Source: Cephalothrix simula (taxonomy: Eukaryota; Nemertea; Palaeonemertea; Archinemertea; Cephalotrichidae). From it: 64,000 nucleotides of DNA. Under the pieces are notes generated by a model. That model had not been told where the DNA came from. It did no database searches and saw nothing but the letters and a program-made list of their open reading frames with translations. Position numbers and translations under genes: made by a program. Each line of letters opens with the position of its first letter. The first letter of the stretch is position 1. Shown in pieces: positions 1 through 9,741 of the stretch. The stretch spans positions 62,001-126,000 of the forward strand of contig JAXIUW010206952.1 of NCBI GenBank assembly GCA_035591015.1, written 5' to 3'.

Positions 1-1477
1 CCAGCAGGTTAACGGTTTGCACCGAGTAATCATCATTCAAAAAATCTGTATCACCAACAAGAATAATGCTGTTTGTGGCACTGGCCTCGCTAATATGCTG
101 ATAATCATCAGGAATATTTCTGCCAGCGGTGTGCGCATCTTGTTCACCTACTGCGCCATGATTATGACCGTGGTGATGGTCATGGTCATCAACAGCTGCT
201 TCTGGGGCAGCCTCTGCGTTGTCTTTGTTGAGTAATTCGCTTGGTGTTCCTTCAGGGAAGGCAGACTTAAAAGCACCGGTAACCAGAGCGGCAGTGACTT
301 TTTTTGTATCGTCAGGTTTAATTTCTTTGGCTATTTCTAGCGGGCTACCTAGTCTCACTGACATAGGATTAACAAAACCAGATTGCTCAGAACTGGTGAT
401 TAAGGGGGTAACGGTATTATTAGAATCTTCTTTGAATTCAAAAACTCCAGCTTCTGGAAACATGATGTCGTCCAAATTACTAGTAATGACTGAATCTTTA
501 TCCATAGAATTAGTATTAAAAGAAATCCATACTGGATAGTCAACCAAGCCTTGCTGAGGCACTGATACTCGGGTTGAAAGCAGTAAGTCACCAAGTATTT
601 TTTCATTATCAAAGGTAATTCCCCACGTATCAAGCAGCTTCCCAAGGTTGCTAGATTGCAAAGCTCCGCCCATATCAGCTGGGTTTTGATTGCGTGAGAA
701 GGGGTCAAGCAACGCCACCAAGCGACCACCACGCAAAACAAACTGATCTATGGCGTACAAGCAACCCTCATCACAATTGTTGGGGTGCAAAGCTACTAGC
801 AGATCAATATCTTCAGGAATAAACACCGCTGTCGCCGGGTTAATATACTCAATATCAAAGTTTTTTTGTAATTCGCTGACAAAGGCCCATGGTCTAGGTG
901 GTTGCTGTTGACCGGGCAAGGGCGTGTCACCCATTATAGGCAGGCTCGTTATTATCCCAACACGTTGTCGTTCAGCAGTAGACAGCCTTGAGATAGCATC
1001 GCTGATATCGTATTCAAGAAATCGTTCACGGCTGAAATCAAAAAATGGAATGGCCGACTCACGCTGGCCAGAAAGCATCACCGCACCCATAAACAATCTA
1101 TCGCCAGAAGGCATGGGTAGTGAGTTTAGTCCATAGCGCATTGCCCACTCTTCAGCATCGGTATCAGGCTCAGGGTCAATAATCTCTAGGGTAACATTGC
1201 CCGAGTTTTCGTACTGGCGCAGGAAATCTTCTATCTTCCGAGCATAGGCACGAACCTGCACAGGTATGTTGGAACGGCTTGAAGAATGAAAAAACTTAAT
1301 CGTGATAGGTTCTTCTATCTCTTGAATAATGTTTTTTGTACCCTCAGATAGGGTATAGAGGCTGTCTTCGGTAATGTCTAATTGCCAAGGCAACAACGCC
1401 GCAATAACATTAATACCTATCAGCGCTAAGAACAGTGCAATTACCACTGCTGTAGATGAAAGACCGGTTTTTTGCAT
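1..1477 (-). CDS. GldG-like ABC transport auxiliary protein (3' part beyond window)
   Basis: The reading frame opens with ATG at 1477 and runs off the left edge, leaving about 492 codons in view. The protein starts with a short cytoplasmic end (MQKTGLSSTAVV) and one membrane segment (residues about 8-28), then a long extracytoplasmic part with the motifs FFHSSSRSNIPVQVRAY and LRGGRLVALLDPFSRN. These match the GldG / ABC_transp_aux family, periplasmic partners of GldF/GldA-type ABC-2 systems. A His/Asp-rich stretch (DDHDHHHGHNHG) lies around residue 430 and could bind metal, which is an inference. It is third in an operon after the ATPase and permease (20 bp after the permease stop). The C-terminal membrane helix expected for the family lies outside the window. 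Substrate unknown. Confidence 0.85.
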   Translation of the reverse strand, partial: MQKTGLSSTAVVIALFLALIGINVIAALLPWQLDITEDSLYTLSEGTKNIIQEIEEPITIKFFHSSSRSNIPVQVRAYARKIEDFLRQYENSGNVTLEIIDPEPDTDAEEWAMRYGLNSLPMPSGDRLFMGAVMLSGQRESAIPFFDFSRERFLEYDISDAISRLSTAERQRVGIITSLPIMGDTPLPGQQQPPRPWAFVSELQKNFDIEYINPATAVFIPEDIDLLVALHPNNCDEGCLYAIDQFVLRGGRLVALLDPFSRNQNPADMGGALQSSNLGKLLDTWGITFDNEKILGDLLLSTRVSVPQQGLVDYPVWISFNTNSMDKDSVITSNLDDIMFPEAGVFEFKEDSNNTVTPLITSSEQSGFVNPMSVRLGSPLEIAKEIKPDDTKKVTAALVTGAFKSAFPEGTPSELLNKDNAEAAPEAAVDDHDHHHGHNHGAVGEQDAHTAGRNIPDDYQHISEASATNSIILVGDTDFLNDDYSVQTVNLL

Positions 1478-1497
1478 AGCTTAAAACTAACCTAAAC

Positions 1498-2226
1498 TTA
1501 ACGACGCTTGCCCTCAATCACTATCACATTTAAGAGCAGCATAAATATAATCGTTGATAAAAAATACACCAACCCCTGTAGGGCAATGATTCCGTTTTTG
1601 AATTCATTAAAATAAGTTGTAACACTAAAACTAGTAATTATATCAACTAATTCAACTGGAAACACACTTGACATTCCCCGTGCAAATACTCCCCATCCTA
1701 ACAGAACAATAGCGGTGCAGGCTACACTGCCAAGCACAAAACTAATCACCTGATTTCTGGTTAATGCCGATGTAAATGCTGATATTGACAGCAGCGTTCC
1801 AACCATCAGAAAGCTACCTAGGTACGAAGAAAATATAATGCCTAAATCTGGATTACCTAAATAATAGACTGTAATTATCATCGGAAAAGTCAGCAGCAGA
1901 TTGATGCCCATAAACACCCATGCCGCCAAAAACTTGCCCAAAACCAATTTGATGATGCTTATAGGCAGAGTTAGAAGTAGCTCAACGGTGCCCGTACGAA
2001 GTTCTTCTGACCACAGACGCATACCCACCGCAGGAATCATGAATAGATAAATCCACGGTTGAAAAATAAAAAAACTATTTAATGAGGCATCATCGGTTTC
2101 GTAGAAATTGCCAATGTACCAAGTTGCTACCGCCGAAGAGGTCAAAAAAACAATTATAAACACGTAAGCTACTGGTGACACAAAGTAGCCATTTAACTCA
2201 CGCTTAAAAACACTAAGCAGTTTCAT
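1498..2226 (-). CDS. ABC-2 type permease, GldF-like
   Basis: A 242-residue inner-membrane protein with about six hydrophobic segments, starting MKLLSVFKRELNGYFVSPVA. The motif MRLWSEELRTGTVELLLTLP (residues about 63-82) is the cytoplasmic coupling region typical of GldF/ABC-2 permeases. It would form the membrane pore working with the ATPase encoded just upstream (7 bp gap) and the GldG-like protein downstream. Length agrees with the family. In Bacteroidota relatives are linked to gliding, but similar sets are widespread elsewhere with unknown substrates, so no function beyond transport is claimed. Confidence 0.87.
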   Translation of the reverse strand: MKLLSVFKRELNGYFVSPVAYVFIIVFLTSSAVATWYIGNFYETDDASLNSFFIFQPWIYLFMIPAVGMRLWSEELRTGTVELLLTLPISIIKLVLGKFLAAWVFMGINLLLTFPMIITVYYLGNPDLGIIFSSYLGSFLMVGTLLSISAFTSALTRNQVISFVLGSVACTAIVLLGWGVFARGMSSVFPVELVDIITSFSVTTYFNEFKNGIIALQGLVYFLSTIIFMLLLNVIVIEGKRR

Positions 2227-2233
2227 GATTTAT

Positions 2234-3175
2234 TCAAAGGGCTAGAGGCTGTGCAGTCATTGCGCGGAAAACTTCTTCAACCTTATTACCGCGAATATAA
2301 ATATTTTCTATAGAACCTTTATGCTTGCTGAGAATGCTATGCAAGGCCTTGGGCAGGCTGGTATCTGGGTTTAGACTTACCACCAGCACCGGCTGATTGC
2401 TCTCTACAGGAACAACGCTCTGGATGCCACTGATATTGCTAATGGCATCAATCAGGCTATCGGTATTGGTGTCTTCGGTCAATGCTATTTCTACTACATT
2501 TCCGTAGGTGGCCTTGCCCCGCAACTCTTCAAGGCTACCATCAAAAATAAGTTTGCTGCTTGATAGAATAAGCGCTCGTGTGCAGACAGCCTCTACTTCT
2601 TCCAGAATGTGGGTTGATATGATAATGGTTTTCTCTCCCTGCATTTGGCGGATTATTTGTCGCATTTCGTGCTTCTGATTGGGGTCTAGCCCATCAGTGG
2701 GTTCATCCATAATCAGAATTGGCGGGTCGTCCAGTAGAGCTTGGGCTAAGCAAACCCGTTGTCTGTAGCCCTTAGATAAGGCATCAATCATTCGGTAGCG
2801 CATTTCAGTTAATGATACAACCTCCATAACTTGCTCAACTTTGCGCCGGCGCTGAATGCTATCTAGGCCACGAATGCCGCCCATAAAATCTAAAAACTCG
2901 CCAACCTGCATTTCAGGATAGAGCGGAGTTGTCTCGGGCAGATAACCAATCATTTTTTTGGCTGCTAGCGGATTTTCAATTAAATTATGACCGCCAATGG
3001 TAACCGTGCCGTAGGTAGGCTCTAGGTAGCCGGTGATCATGCGGATGGCAGTTGATTTGCCCGCTCCATTGGGACCCATCAAACCCACAATTTCGCCCTT
3101 TTTTACGCTGAATGATACATCATCTACGGCGATGTTCTTGGCGAAGCACTTGCTTAAATTTTCTACGATTAACAT
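2234..3175 (-). CDS. ABC transporter ATP-binding protein, GldA-like
   Basis: A 313-residue ATPase. Walker A GPNGAGKST lies near residue 35, the signature-like SKGYRQRVCLAQALL near 135-150, Walker B ILIMDEPTDGLDPNQ near 155-168, and the switch His in IIISTHILEEVE near 190. The C-terminal extension (about residues 220-313) is the usual regulatory or dimerisation tail of ABC-2 ATPases. First gene of the minus-strand set with the permease and GldG-like protein. It starts with ATG at 3175, with a noncoding upstream region of about 500 bp that probably holds the promoter. Confidence 0.9.
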   Translation of the reverse strand: MLIVENLSKCFAKNIAVDDVSFSVKKGEIVGLMGPNGAGKSTAIRMITGYLEPTYGTVTIGGHNLIENPLAAKKMIGYLPETTPLYPEMQVGEFLDFMGGIRGLDSIQRRRKVEQVMEVVSLTEMRYRMIDALSKGYRQRVCLAQALLDDPPILIMDEPTDGLDPNQKHEMRQIIRQMQGEKTIIISTHILEEVEAVCTRALILSSSKLIFDGSLEELRGKATYGNVVEIALTEDTNTDSLIDAISNISGIQSVVPVESNQPVLVVSLNPDTSLPKALHSILSKHKGSIENIYIRGNKVEEVFRAMTAQPLAL

Positions 3176-3683
3176 TCTTAATTGCGTTTAATTAGAGGCT
3201 TTGTGCGAGACCCTTTAACTTTTAGACTAAAAACCTTTAACTTAATCCGTATGGCTTAACTGAACAGTTTATCATATTACAGAAGCGTATTATAAATTTC
3301 AAAAGCATATTATAAATTTCAGAGTAGCATTTACTAACGTATGGGCTAATTGTTAAAGTGCCGGCTATGTTCATCATGCTGCAGCGAGGCATTTTTTATG
3401 ACTGTATTCAGTTAGTGTTTGAGCAGCTTTAGTGAGTATTCCCTAGTAGGCATTGGCTAATAGTTAGCTCATTAGCCTGTGTTACCGTATTGCTGTGCAT
3501 TGTTGTGCATTACTGCGTTAAAATCAGCTTCTATATATTAAAGAGAGTACCAATTGACGATTAGTACTTCTATCACTAAAGTAGAGCCTTCTCAACGCCA
3601 TTAAGTTCATTTTAAGAGTCTTTAAGTTAGCCTAAGTTTTTGTAAGTTGCTTATAAGTTATTTATTGAGGCATTTATAAGTTG
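3176..3683. other. Intergenic region with short degenerate repeats
   Basis: No credible gene in this 508-bp gap between two minus-strand genes. Two near-identical 19-bp copies of aagcRtattataaatttca occur at about 3283-3301 and 3303-3321. The word aagtt (often taagtt or ataagtt) recurs many times at 3600-3685, downstream of the lytic transglycosylase. The first repeat pair lies about 110 bp upstream of the ATPase start and could be a regulatory site, which is speculative. Confidence 0.5.
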
Positions 3684-5825
3684 CTAATTAATTTGATATA
3701 TTCGTTGATAGGCCATCATTGAGCGAATAACCCGGCGTACATAATTGCGTGTTTCTGAGTAGGGTATTTCTTCTACAAACTCATCTAAGGCTAATTTTTG
3801 ATTAGCATTTACCCAACGGCGAGTAATGGTTGGTCCAGCATTGTAAGCTGAGGCAACATGCACGGGGTTATAGTCAAAGCGTTTAAGATTTTTGAGGATG
3901 TAGGCTGCGCCGATGGCAATATTTAGATTAGGTTCAATAAGACGTTCTACAGCATACTCAATGCCATTCTCTGTGGCGATGGCACTGGCCGTGGTTGGCA
4001 TGAGCTGCATTAGGCCAATGGCGCCCGATAGCGATATTACCCGAGGCCGAAAGTGGCTTTCTTCAATCATGATGGCCATCAGCAAGCTCAGGGGCGTTTT
4101 TTGAGCTAAATTAGTGGTGATAGCACGAAAGGCCGGCGGATAGCTGGCTTGAGCATCATCAAGATGCTGGCTACTGTCAAGTTTAAGCGTGAGCCATGAT
4201 AATTGATTATGCTCTAGCAGGACTTGCAGCCATAATTCGGCAGGCTTGATGCTGCTCATATTGGGCAGCAAGTATTGTTCAAACAAACTATAGTATTCGT
4301 TCTGTAGAAAAAATAAGGCTTCTTGCTGTGTCTGATTAGACCATAACTTTGTTAGCTCAACATTATTTAATTTTCTATAGGGGGCATCTAGCTGTAATGG
4401 CTGGCGATATGGAAAATTAAAGCCGGGATAATAGTTAGCCATTACCGTATAATATGACTGTGGATAGTCTTTTTTTAGTTTATCCCAAGCGTGTTGAGCC
4501 GCAGTCGTTGCATCAGTTTTCAGTAACATGCGCCCCTGCCAATACAAGAACATGCTTTTCTGCTCAATGTTTTTATTTTGACTGTTATCTATCCAGCGCA
4601 GGGCTTGTTCATATTCATTTTTTCGATAAAGTTTCCAGATTATTGCCCAATAGAAGTCATCTAAGGGATAATTGCTAGGTGCCAGCGCAATTGATTCTTC
4701 AACATAGGTAGCAAGCTCGGCAATATCTAATGACTTCCAACGAGCCTTAAACAGCATTTCGTGCAAGGCAAACCATTTTGCTGCCGGCTGCTTCTGCTGT
4801 TCCAGAACAAGTTGTTCGGCAGCGTTAAAAAGTTTTTGCGCTATAAGTAACCTCAACTGACTTTTGGCAAAGTCATTGAGCCGTTGCTTAGCCAATGGTG
4901 TCGTTAAAAACTTAGTGGCCTCAGTATACTTGCGGAGATTAAGCATACAATAGAAGTAGCTATCATAAAGGTCTAAAGCAGGCTGTATTTTTGCGGGTAA
5001 TTGATTGAATTCAGAATAGAAAATACGGCAAGAGCCAATTCTTGCTAATCGACTGAGCCGTTTTTTGTAGGCTGTTATGCGTAGAGATTGCTGCTTGGCA
5101 TTCTGCGGATTAGAGGCATCATTATGGGGAGCATAGAGCTTGTCTAAGGCCGTATAAAAGCCTTTGGCACTGGCTGTGGCGGTTTTATTGTCAATAGGTG
5201 ATTGACCAACAACCAGCTGCGCCCAATACCTATTTAGTAATGGAGGCGCTAAATCAAGATATTTTTGAGCTAAATCTGCATCGGCGGTGGTATCTTCTTG
5301 CAGATAGATTATGGCCTGTGTATAAACCTCAATCAAGCGCAATTTACCTGCTACATCAGAGGCTAGCCACTGCCGGAGGTCATCTTGGATGCGTGCAAAG
5401 TTGCTATTTTTAGAGAGCTGAAATAGATTGCTAACGGCCTGTTCTTCAAGGTTTAATAACCATTGTGTGCGAATAATATTGAATTCCCAAAAGTAGTCTA
5501 TGCGGTTAAACTGTTGGGCACCATAGCTGAACCAAGCCAGTGCAGGATCCAGTTTATTTTCAGCAAGGCATTGTGTGGCTTCATGATAGGTAGCCTGAGC
5601 TTTTTGCCAGTAATCGGGCATAGGGCTAGTGCTGGTCTGCGCTTCTGCTTGAGAGCAATGGGTGAGGCCATCTGCGGCCAATAGTTGAGGCTGAGCAGTT
5701 AAAATAGTCATGCCTAGCATTAAGCCTAAACAACGGCTCCAAAATTGCACGACTAAAGAGGCAGTTAGAGTTGCCTTAAGAAAGTTTAATTTACTAATCA
5801 TTAACCGCATAAAATATTGCCACAA
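3684..5825 (-). CDS. slt: Soluble lytic murein transglycosylase (Slt70 type)
   Basis: A 713-residue exported enzyme that cleaves peptidoglycan glycan strands with 1,6-anhydro product formation. The C-terminal SLT domain is clear: MIEESHFRPRVIS carries the catalytic Glu near residue 588, followed by SGAIGLMQLMPTTA and the VASAYNAGP motif. The long N-terminal helical region resembles the superhelical U-domain of Slt70. Signal peptide: hydrophobic core about residues 20-45, ending near AQPQLLAADG. The first listed Met may not be the real start; the Met of MRLMISKLN (residue 7) is as good. Acts in the periplasm. It is divergent from the 190-residue orphan upstream, with a gap of only 33 bp. Confidence 0.92.
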   Translation of the reverse strand: MWQYFMRLMISKLNFLKATLTASLVVQFWSRCLGLMLGMTILTAQPQLLAADGLTHCSQAEAQTSTSPMPDYWQKAQATYHEATQCLAENKLDPALAWFSYGAQQFNRIDYFWEFNIIRTQWLLNLEEQAVSNLFQLSKNSNFARIQDDLRQWLASDVAGKLRLIEVYTQAIIYLQEDTTADADLAQKYLDLAPPLLNRYWAQLVVGQSPIDNKTATASAKGFYTALDKLYAPHNDASNPQNAKQQSLRITAYKKRLSRLARIGSCRIFYSEFNQLPAKIQPALDLYDSYFYCMLNLRKYTEATKFLTTPLAKQRLNDFAKSQLRLLIAQKLFNAAEQLVLEQQKQPAAKWFALHEMLFKARWKSLDIAELATYVEESIALAPSNYPLDDFYWAIIWKLYRKNEYEQALRWIDNSQNKNIEQKSMFLYWQGRMLLKTDATTAAQHAWDKLKKDYPQSYYTVMANYYPGFNFPYRQPLQLDAPYRKLNNVELTKLWSNQTQQEALFFLQNEYYSLFEQYLLPNMSSIKPAELWLQVLLEHNQLSWLTLKLDSSQHLDDAQASYPPAFRAITTNLAQKTPLSLLMAIMIEESHFRPRVISLSGAIGLMQLMPTTASAIATENGIEYAVERLIEPNLNIAIGAAYILKNLKRFDYNPVHVASAYNAGPTITRRWVNANQKLALDEFVEEIPYSETRNYVRRVIRSMMAYQRIYQIN

Positions 5826-5858
5826 ATATAGGTGTTATTAATAAACCAATGATAAGTT

Positions 5859-6431
5859 ATGGGCGACAAAGAACTCAACTCATTATGGGTGGTAATTTCT
5901 AGATTTAAGAATAAATATTCTAGCGTAGGCTCTGTTGATGAGATTGACGCCGTCTATACACCCTACAAAAATGCTTACGACCCCTATTTTAGACGCCACG
6001 TAGCCAATAAAGAGGCCTCTACCGCTGCGCCTGATGCCTACCTGCCCGAGACTAGGCGACCACGAGCGCAGCCTACACCACCAAGCATCAATCGGCAAGG
6101 TAAGTACCTGAACCCCGATAAGATGCCGGGCAATAGCACTAAATTGCCGTGGCAAGTATATGATTTTTGCCAGACTATAATTAAACAATTAACTGATAAC
6201 CCACAATCATTAAAAACAGTTACCACTGAGCTAGTTATATTGCTCAATGAAAATAATATTACTATTCCCGAATATGAGAGCTATCGGAACATCAAAAATT
6301 GGACGCAGTTTATGCGTTTACTTAATGAGCTTAGTGCTTATCCATCGGTAGAGGTATTTGAGTTATTTTGCAGTGCTATTATAAGTTATTATCGGGCAGT
6401 TTACCAAAGCAACGACCAACCAAACACATGA
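5859..6431 (+). CDS. Hypothetical protein, 190 aa
   Basis: Not recognised. The product lacks a signal peptide or membrane segment. It has a Pro/Arg/Ala-rich middle (residues about 50-80, with LPETRRPRAQPTPP) that looks disordered, then a helical C-terminal half (LPWQVYDFCQTIIKQLTDNP onward) that may be a small globular domain. Starts with ATG at 5859, 33 bp from the divergent transglycosylase, and converges on the truncated haemoglobin gene. Codon use looks like neighbouring genes. Real gene likely because it is long, non-overlapping and well bounded. Confidence 0.6.
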   Translation: MGDKELNSLWVVISRFKNKYSSVGSVDEIDAVYTPYKNAYDPYFRRHVANKEASTAAPDAYLPETRRPRAQPTPPSINRQGKYLNPDKMPGNSTKLPWQVYDFCQTIIKQLTDNPQSLKTVTTELVILLNENNITIPEYESYRNIKNWTQFMRLLNELSAYPSVEVFELFCSAIISYYRAVYQSNDQPNT

Positions 6432-6473
6432 TGCAGTCAAGTTAATGCTTTATGATTTTAATAAGTTGCGGCG

Positions 6474-6914
6474 TTAATTGCCGTTTGGATTATTTTCTTT
6501 AATATCAGAATTGAAGTAGTAAGAATCTTTAATTGTAGGGTGAGAATTAATCATCATTTTGGCGATGGGGCGCAAAGCTGAATCAACCTCGTCAATTAAA
6601 TCTTGTTCGCTTATAGTTTTAGAGAGGCTACTCAAAGACAGTTTAAGCCATGCATCGTGTTCGGCCTGCCCTATTCTTATATGACGATGAGCATAGCGCA
6701 GAAACGGCTTGCCATAGTGCTGGGTGTATAGCTGAGGGCCCCCTAAGAACTGAGCCATGAAGAGTTTTTGCTTGTTGCGATTCTGGTCGGTATCGGTAAA
6801 TAATGGTTTAAGTACTGCATCATCGGGTATTGAATCGTAGAAAAGATCGATCCATCTGTCAATAACGCTCTGGCCACCCATGCGAGTATAAATAGAGTCT
6901 TGTTTGGTATTCAT
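6474..6914 (-). CDS. Truncated haemoglobin, group II (TrHbO-like)
   Basis: A 146-residue haem protein. YTRMGGQSVIDRWIDLFYD is the 2/2-globin N-terminus. FLGGPQLYTQHYGKPFLRYA and HRHIRIG carry the distal region and the proximal F8 His, and EHDAWLKLSL places a Trp at G8, a group II hallmark. Such proteins bind O2 and NO, and roles in NO or peroxide detoxification are proposed for the family. Single gene, no obvious operon partner. The C-terminal tail after about residue 125 (NSDIKENNPNGN) is extra and polar. Confidence 0.88.
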   Translation of the reverse strand: MNTKQDSIYTRMGGQSVIDRWIDLFYDSIPDDAVLKPLFTDTDQNRNKQKLFMAQFLGGPQLYTQHYGKPFLRYAHRHIRIGQAEHDAWLKLSLSSLSKTISEQDLIDEVDSALRPIAKMMINSHPTIKDSYYFNSDIKENNPNGN

Positions 6915-6996
6915 GGGTTATTTTGGTTACTATGCTAAAATCTAGTGCGGGCAAGCGTACATTAAAGCGACCAATTATAGTAGCATACAGTAGTTG

Positions 6997-8403
6997 ATGA
7001 AGGTAACTAGAGGCATGGCGATTAATCTTATACAAGCTATTAAGCCGCCCACAGCGGGGTTATGGCCAATTAGAGCGGTGGTCATTAGTTTAACTAAACT
7101 ACTTGTATCTGGAGCATCGCTTAAAATATTTGCATTTATAGTTATCTGCACTCTGCAAATGATTGCTGGCAAACCTGCTTTCGCTCAAAAAATGATTGAG
7201 GTTACCGGCGTAGTGCTCTCTAACACAGAGATTGTTGCCAGCGGTGTGCAGATTGTTCAGATAGGCATTAAAAATCTTCTTGATAAGTCGCTCAAAGTGG
7301 GCTTGCGAGCAGAAATAGTTACTGCAAACAATTTTCCGACGGCAATTTTTATTGAGCAACAGGCGCAGCTAGCGGCATCACACCTACAAAATGAATTTAT
7401 AGAGTTAATAGTGCCGGAAGAGCCGGGCTTGTATCGCATAGAATTGAGGATATTTGACAGCACATTCAATAGGCAACTTATAGAGTATAACCCGGCCTAT
7501 GTGCGCTCATTTTACGTTGTAGATAACCCTCGTGGCGAACGGCGTGAGATATTAATCAGACCCGGCGTAGAGTTAACAGAAGACCGTATTAGGGGCGAAC
7601 AAAGCTATCAGCCGGTGTATGGATTGCAGTTTGAACTGCCAGACTTGCGCATAGAAAATGCCAGCATAGAGCCGTTAGAGCTACTTGAAGAAGAAGACAT
7701 GCGCGTTAAATTTACTCTGCGTAATGTGGGCGGTGATATTGGTCGTAACATAGACGTTCAGATAACTTACTACTTTACTAAAATCACCAAGCGAGTTTTT
7801 CCGCTAGCTGCCTCTGAGGTAGATCTGCTAGTTCCCGGTGAAGGCCGTGAGATGGAGTTTGTGTTTAGATTTCCGCCAAAGTCATTATTAGGAGAATATA
7901 TAGTCAATTTTGAGATTGATGCCACCAATGCAATTGAAGAATCTGATGAAGAGAATAATGCCTTTAGCTACAGCCAGCCGATAACACTTGATAGCATCTT
8001 GCTTGACTTCCCACCCGATAATTTTTATTTTGGCACGACCGATGTTTTGCTATTCCGTTGGCGCAGCAATCGTTTTTCAGAATTCAAAGTAGAGCTTTCT
8101 TCTGTAGAAGACTTCTCTGACGAAGCCGGCAAGTTTCAAATACCCTTCGGTGATACGTGGCACAAAGGCTATGAGCTAAGTCCTCTTCCAGCTGAAATAG
8201 ATGCTATTTTGGCCGAATTATTAGAAATACAGCAATCTAATACTGCTTACTGGCGAGTTGTTGGTCGTACTGACCAAGAACAGAGCGCATTTACCAGCAA
8301 TTCTGGAGTACGAAGGATAGTTTTTCCTGAAAACGAAACCGAGCTTGAAGAAGCTCTGCTAGACAACGAATTTGTTGAAGATAGCTTAACACCAACCAAC
8401 TAA
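6997..8403 (+). CDS. Exported protein with CARDB-like domain
   Basis: About 468 residues. A long N-terminal stretch precedes a hydrophobic core (KIFAFIVICTLQMIAG) and a signal-peptidase-like site after PAFA. Start uncertain: ATG at 6997 or 7015 (TTG at 6994 also in frame). Residues about 220-320 look like a CARDB adhesion-like beta-sandwich: VKFTLRNVGGDIGRNIDVQI and NFEIDATNAIEESDEENNAF, the latter a typical CARDB ending. The rest is beta-rich without a recognised domain; the C-terminal 30 residues are acidic. Likely a periplasmic or surface protein. Function unknown. Confidence 0.72.
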   Translation: MKVTRGMAINLIQAIKPPTAGLWPIRAVVISLTKLLVSGASLKIFAFIVICTLQMIAGKPAFAQKMIEVTGVVLSNTEIVASGVQIVQIGIKNLLDKSLKVGLRAEIVTANNFPTAIFIEQQAQLAASHLQNEFIELIVPEEPGLYRIELRIFDSTFNRQLIEYNPAYVRSFYVVDNPRGERREILIRPGVELTEDRIRGEQSYQPVYGLQFELPDLRIENASIEPLELLEEEDMRVKFTLRNVGGDIGRNIDVQITYYFTKITKRVFPLAASEVDLLVPGEGREMEFVFRFPPKSLLGEYIVNFEIDATNAIEESDEENNAFSYSQPITLDSILLDFPPDNFYFGTTDVLLFRWRSNRFSEFKVELSSVEDFSDEAGKFQIPFGDTWHKGYELSPLPAEIDAILAELLEIQQSNTAYWRVVGRTDQEQSAFTSNSGVRRIVFPENETELEEALLDNEFVEDSLTPTN

Positions 8404-8456
8404 CCAATTATCAGCGCAAAGCGGCGTAAGCCGTGAAAATCAGCCCGCAAAAAATA

Positions 8457-9095
8457 TTAGAAGCGGTAGACGTTAACTACTTCCATTTGAGTAAACTGCT
8501 TCCAGTTATTCTGATATTTAAGAAGTTTGAATAAGAAATTACGTTGTTCTTCAATGGGTTGCTTTACCATCTTAGCAGCTTGGGCTTTGATGATCTTTTT
8601 TGCTGACTGGGGATGAATGATGATGTAATTAGACATTTTCCAGTCTTTGCCTACGGGGAAAATACGTGTATTGAACATTTCACCGCGTTCAATAGTTGTG
8701 GTTAGTGCAGGATCTGCAATGGTATAGCGTTTTTTGTTGAGCAGACTTTTAACAACAATGCCATTACTCTGAGTTTTGACGCACTCAAATAACGAATGTA
8801 GACCATCTTCTAAGGCACCTAATGCTTGCTGATCATGGGGTGAAAAGCGTGAATAGTGGCTGACAGAATAGCGTCTGAGCGGGGTTTCATTATAACTAAC
8901 TAACTTTCGGTCCAAGATATACCAGTTATGGAATGAGTTTACGTACTCGGTATAATCGTTTTGCGACTGATTAATGCTGCCGGTCATGCCTTCAAAATGC
9001 TCTTTGGCGGCAATTATTTCAGAGCGGCATTGCTCATCAGCTAGAATTTTATCGAGCATTTCATGAATATGCTCTACGGTTATGCTACTACTCAT
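8457..9095 (-). CDS. Hypothetical protein, 212 aa
   Basis: No named domain recognised. The central pattern FHNWYILDRKL, then a spaced TPLRRYSVSHY, then GLHSLFECVKTQSNG and LLNKKRYTI resembles an uncharacterised family I associate with myxobacteria-type genomes (F-x-W-F/Y-x-x-D-R ... S-L-F-E ... D/N-L-L ... Y-x-V). That likeness is from memory and not tested. No signal peptide or membrane segment, so probably cytoplasmic. Starts ATG at 9095 and converges with the CARDB-like gene. Confidence 0.62.
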   Translation of the reverse strand: MSSSITVEHIHEMLDKILADEQCRSEIIAAKEHFEGMTGSINQSQNDYTEYVNSFHNWYILDRKLVSYNETPLRRYSVSHYSRFSPHDQQALGALEDGLHSLFECVKTQSNGIVVKSLLNKKRYTIADPALTTTIERGEMFNTRIFPVGKDWKMSNYIIIHPQSAKKIIKAQAAKMVKQPIEEQRNFLFKLLKYQNNWKQFTQMEVVNVYRF

Positions 9096-9183
9096 AATTT
9101 AGTGTTTATCGGATAAATATTCTGTTTAAGAGCTTCATAATGAGCAGTTTACATAGTTTACATCTAGGGAGTATACCAATAAT

Positions 9184-9702
9184 CTAGCGAGGTTCTACCT
9201 CAGATGCAGTAAAAGTGGCTTCTATGTCCTTTTGGAAGTAGCGCATGTATATGTTACCACGATCAGGAAACCGTACTCCATAAATATTAGATTGCACTGA
9301 GCGTTGATAGTAGGCAAGCTCTACAACGCCTTGCCAGCCTTCGGTAATATGTTTTTTGAGTTTGATGATAACCGGCTCGCCAGCTCCGAAGAGCGGTTCA
9401 ACTGGTTCAGGGCGGTCGCAAACCGGCTCAAAGTTAGAGGTGTCGCCATAGCACATCCAAGTGGCCAACAGTATGACCGATATCATATAGTCGCCACCAT
9501 GATTAGCCTGATAGAGCTGGGGCGTCATGCCAGAAAACACCTGATAAGATGGGCAATCTACCGTATTATTTGCCGCAGAACAAGATTGTAGATCAAAAAT
9601 CTCAAGCTGATAGGCACGATATTCGGCTTGTGCGGTTGAGGCGTAAAAGGTCATCAGAACGCCTACAGCAATAAATAATTTTAGCAAGATGGGCTGCAAC
9701 AT
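9184..9702 (-). CDS. Exported hypothetical protein, 172 aa
   Basis: Not recognised by family. The N-terminus MLQPILLKLFIAVGVLMTFY followed by ASTAQA and EYRAYQLEIF is a clear Sec signal peptide with an AQA-type cleavage site. The mature part carries five cysteines (for example QSCSAANNTVDCPS and MCYGDTSNFEPVCDRP), which suggests disulphides in the periplasm, and ends in a predicted beta-rich half. It lies 39 bp downstream of the pseudouridine synthase gene on the same strand and may be cotranscribed with it. Confidence 0.65.
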   Translation of the reverse strand: MLQPILLKLFIAVGVLMTFYASTAQAEYRAYQLEIFDLQSCSAANNTVDCPSYQVFSGMTPQLYQANHGGDYMISVILLATWMCYGDTSNFEPVCDRPEPVEPLFGAGEPVIIKLKKHITEGWQGVVELAYYQRSVQSNIYGVRFPDRGNIYMRYFQKDIEATFTASEVEPR

Positions 9703-9741
9703 ATTAATAACCGTCTATTTTGATAGCTATAGCAGTTACAG

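Noticed and set aside
1-1136. Plus-strand open frames at 17-235, 219-539 and 924-1136
   Set aside because: They lie antisense to the GldG-like frame, which runs unbroken from 1477 to the left edge and has family motifs.
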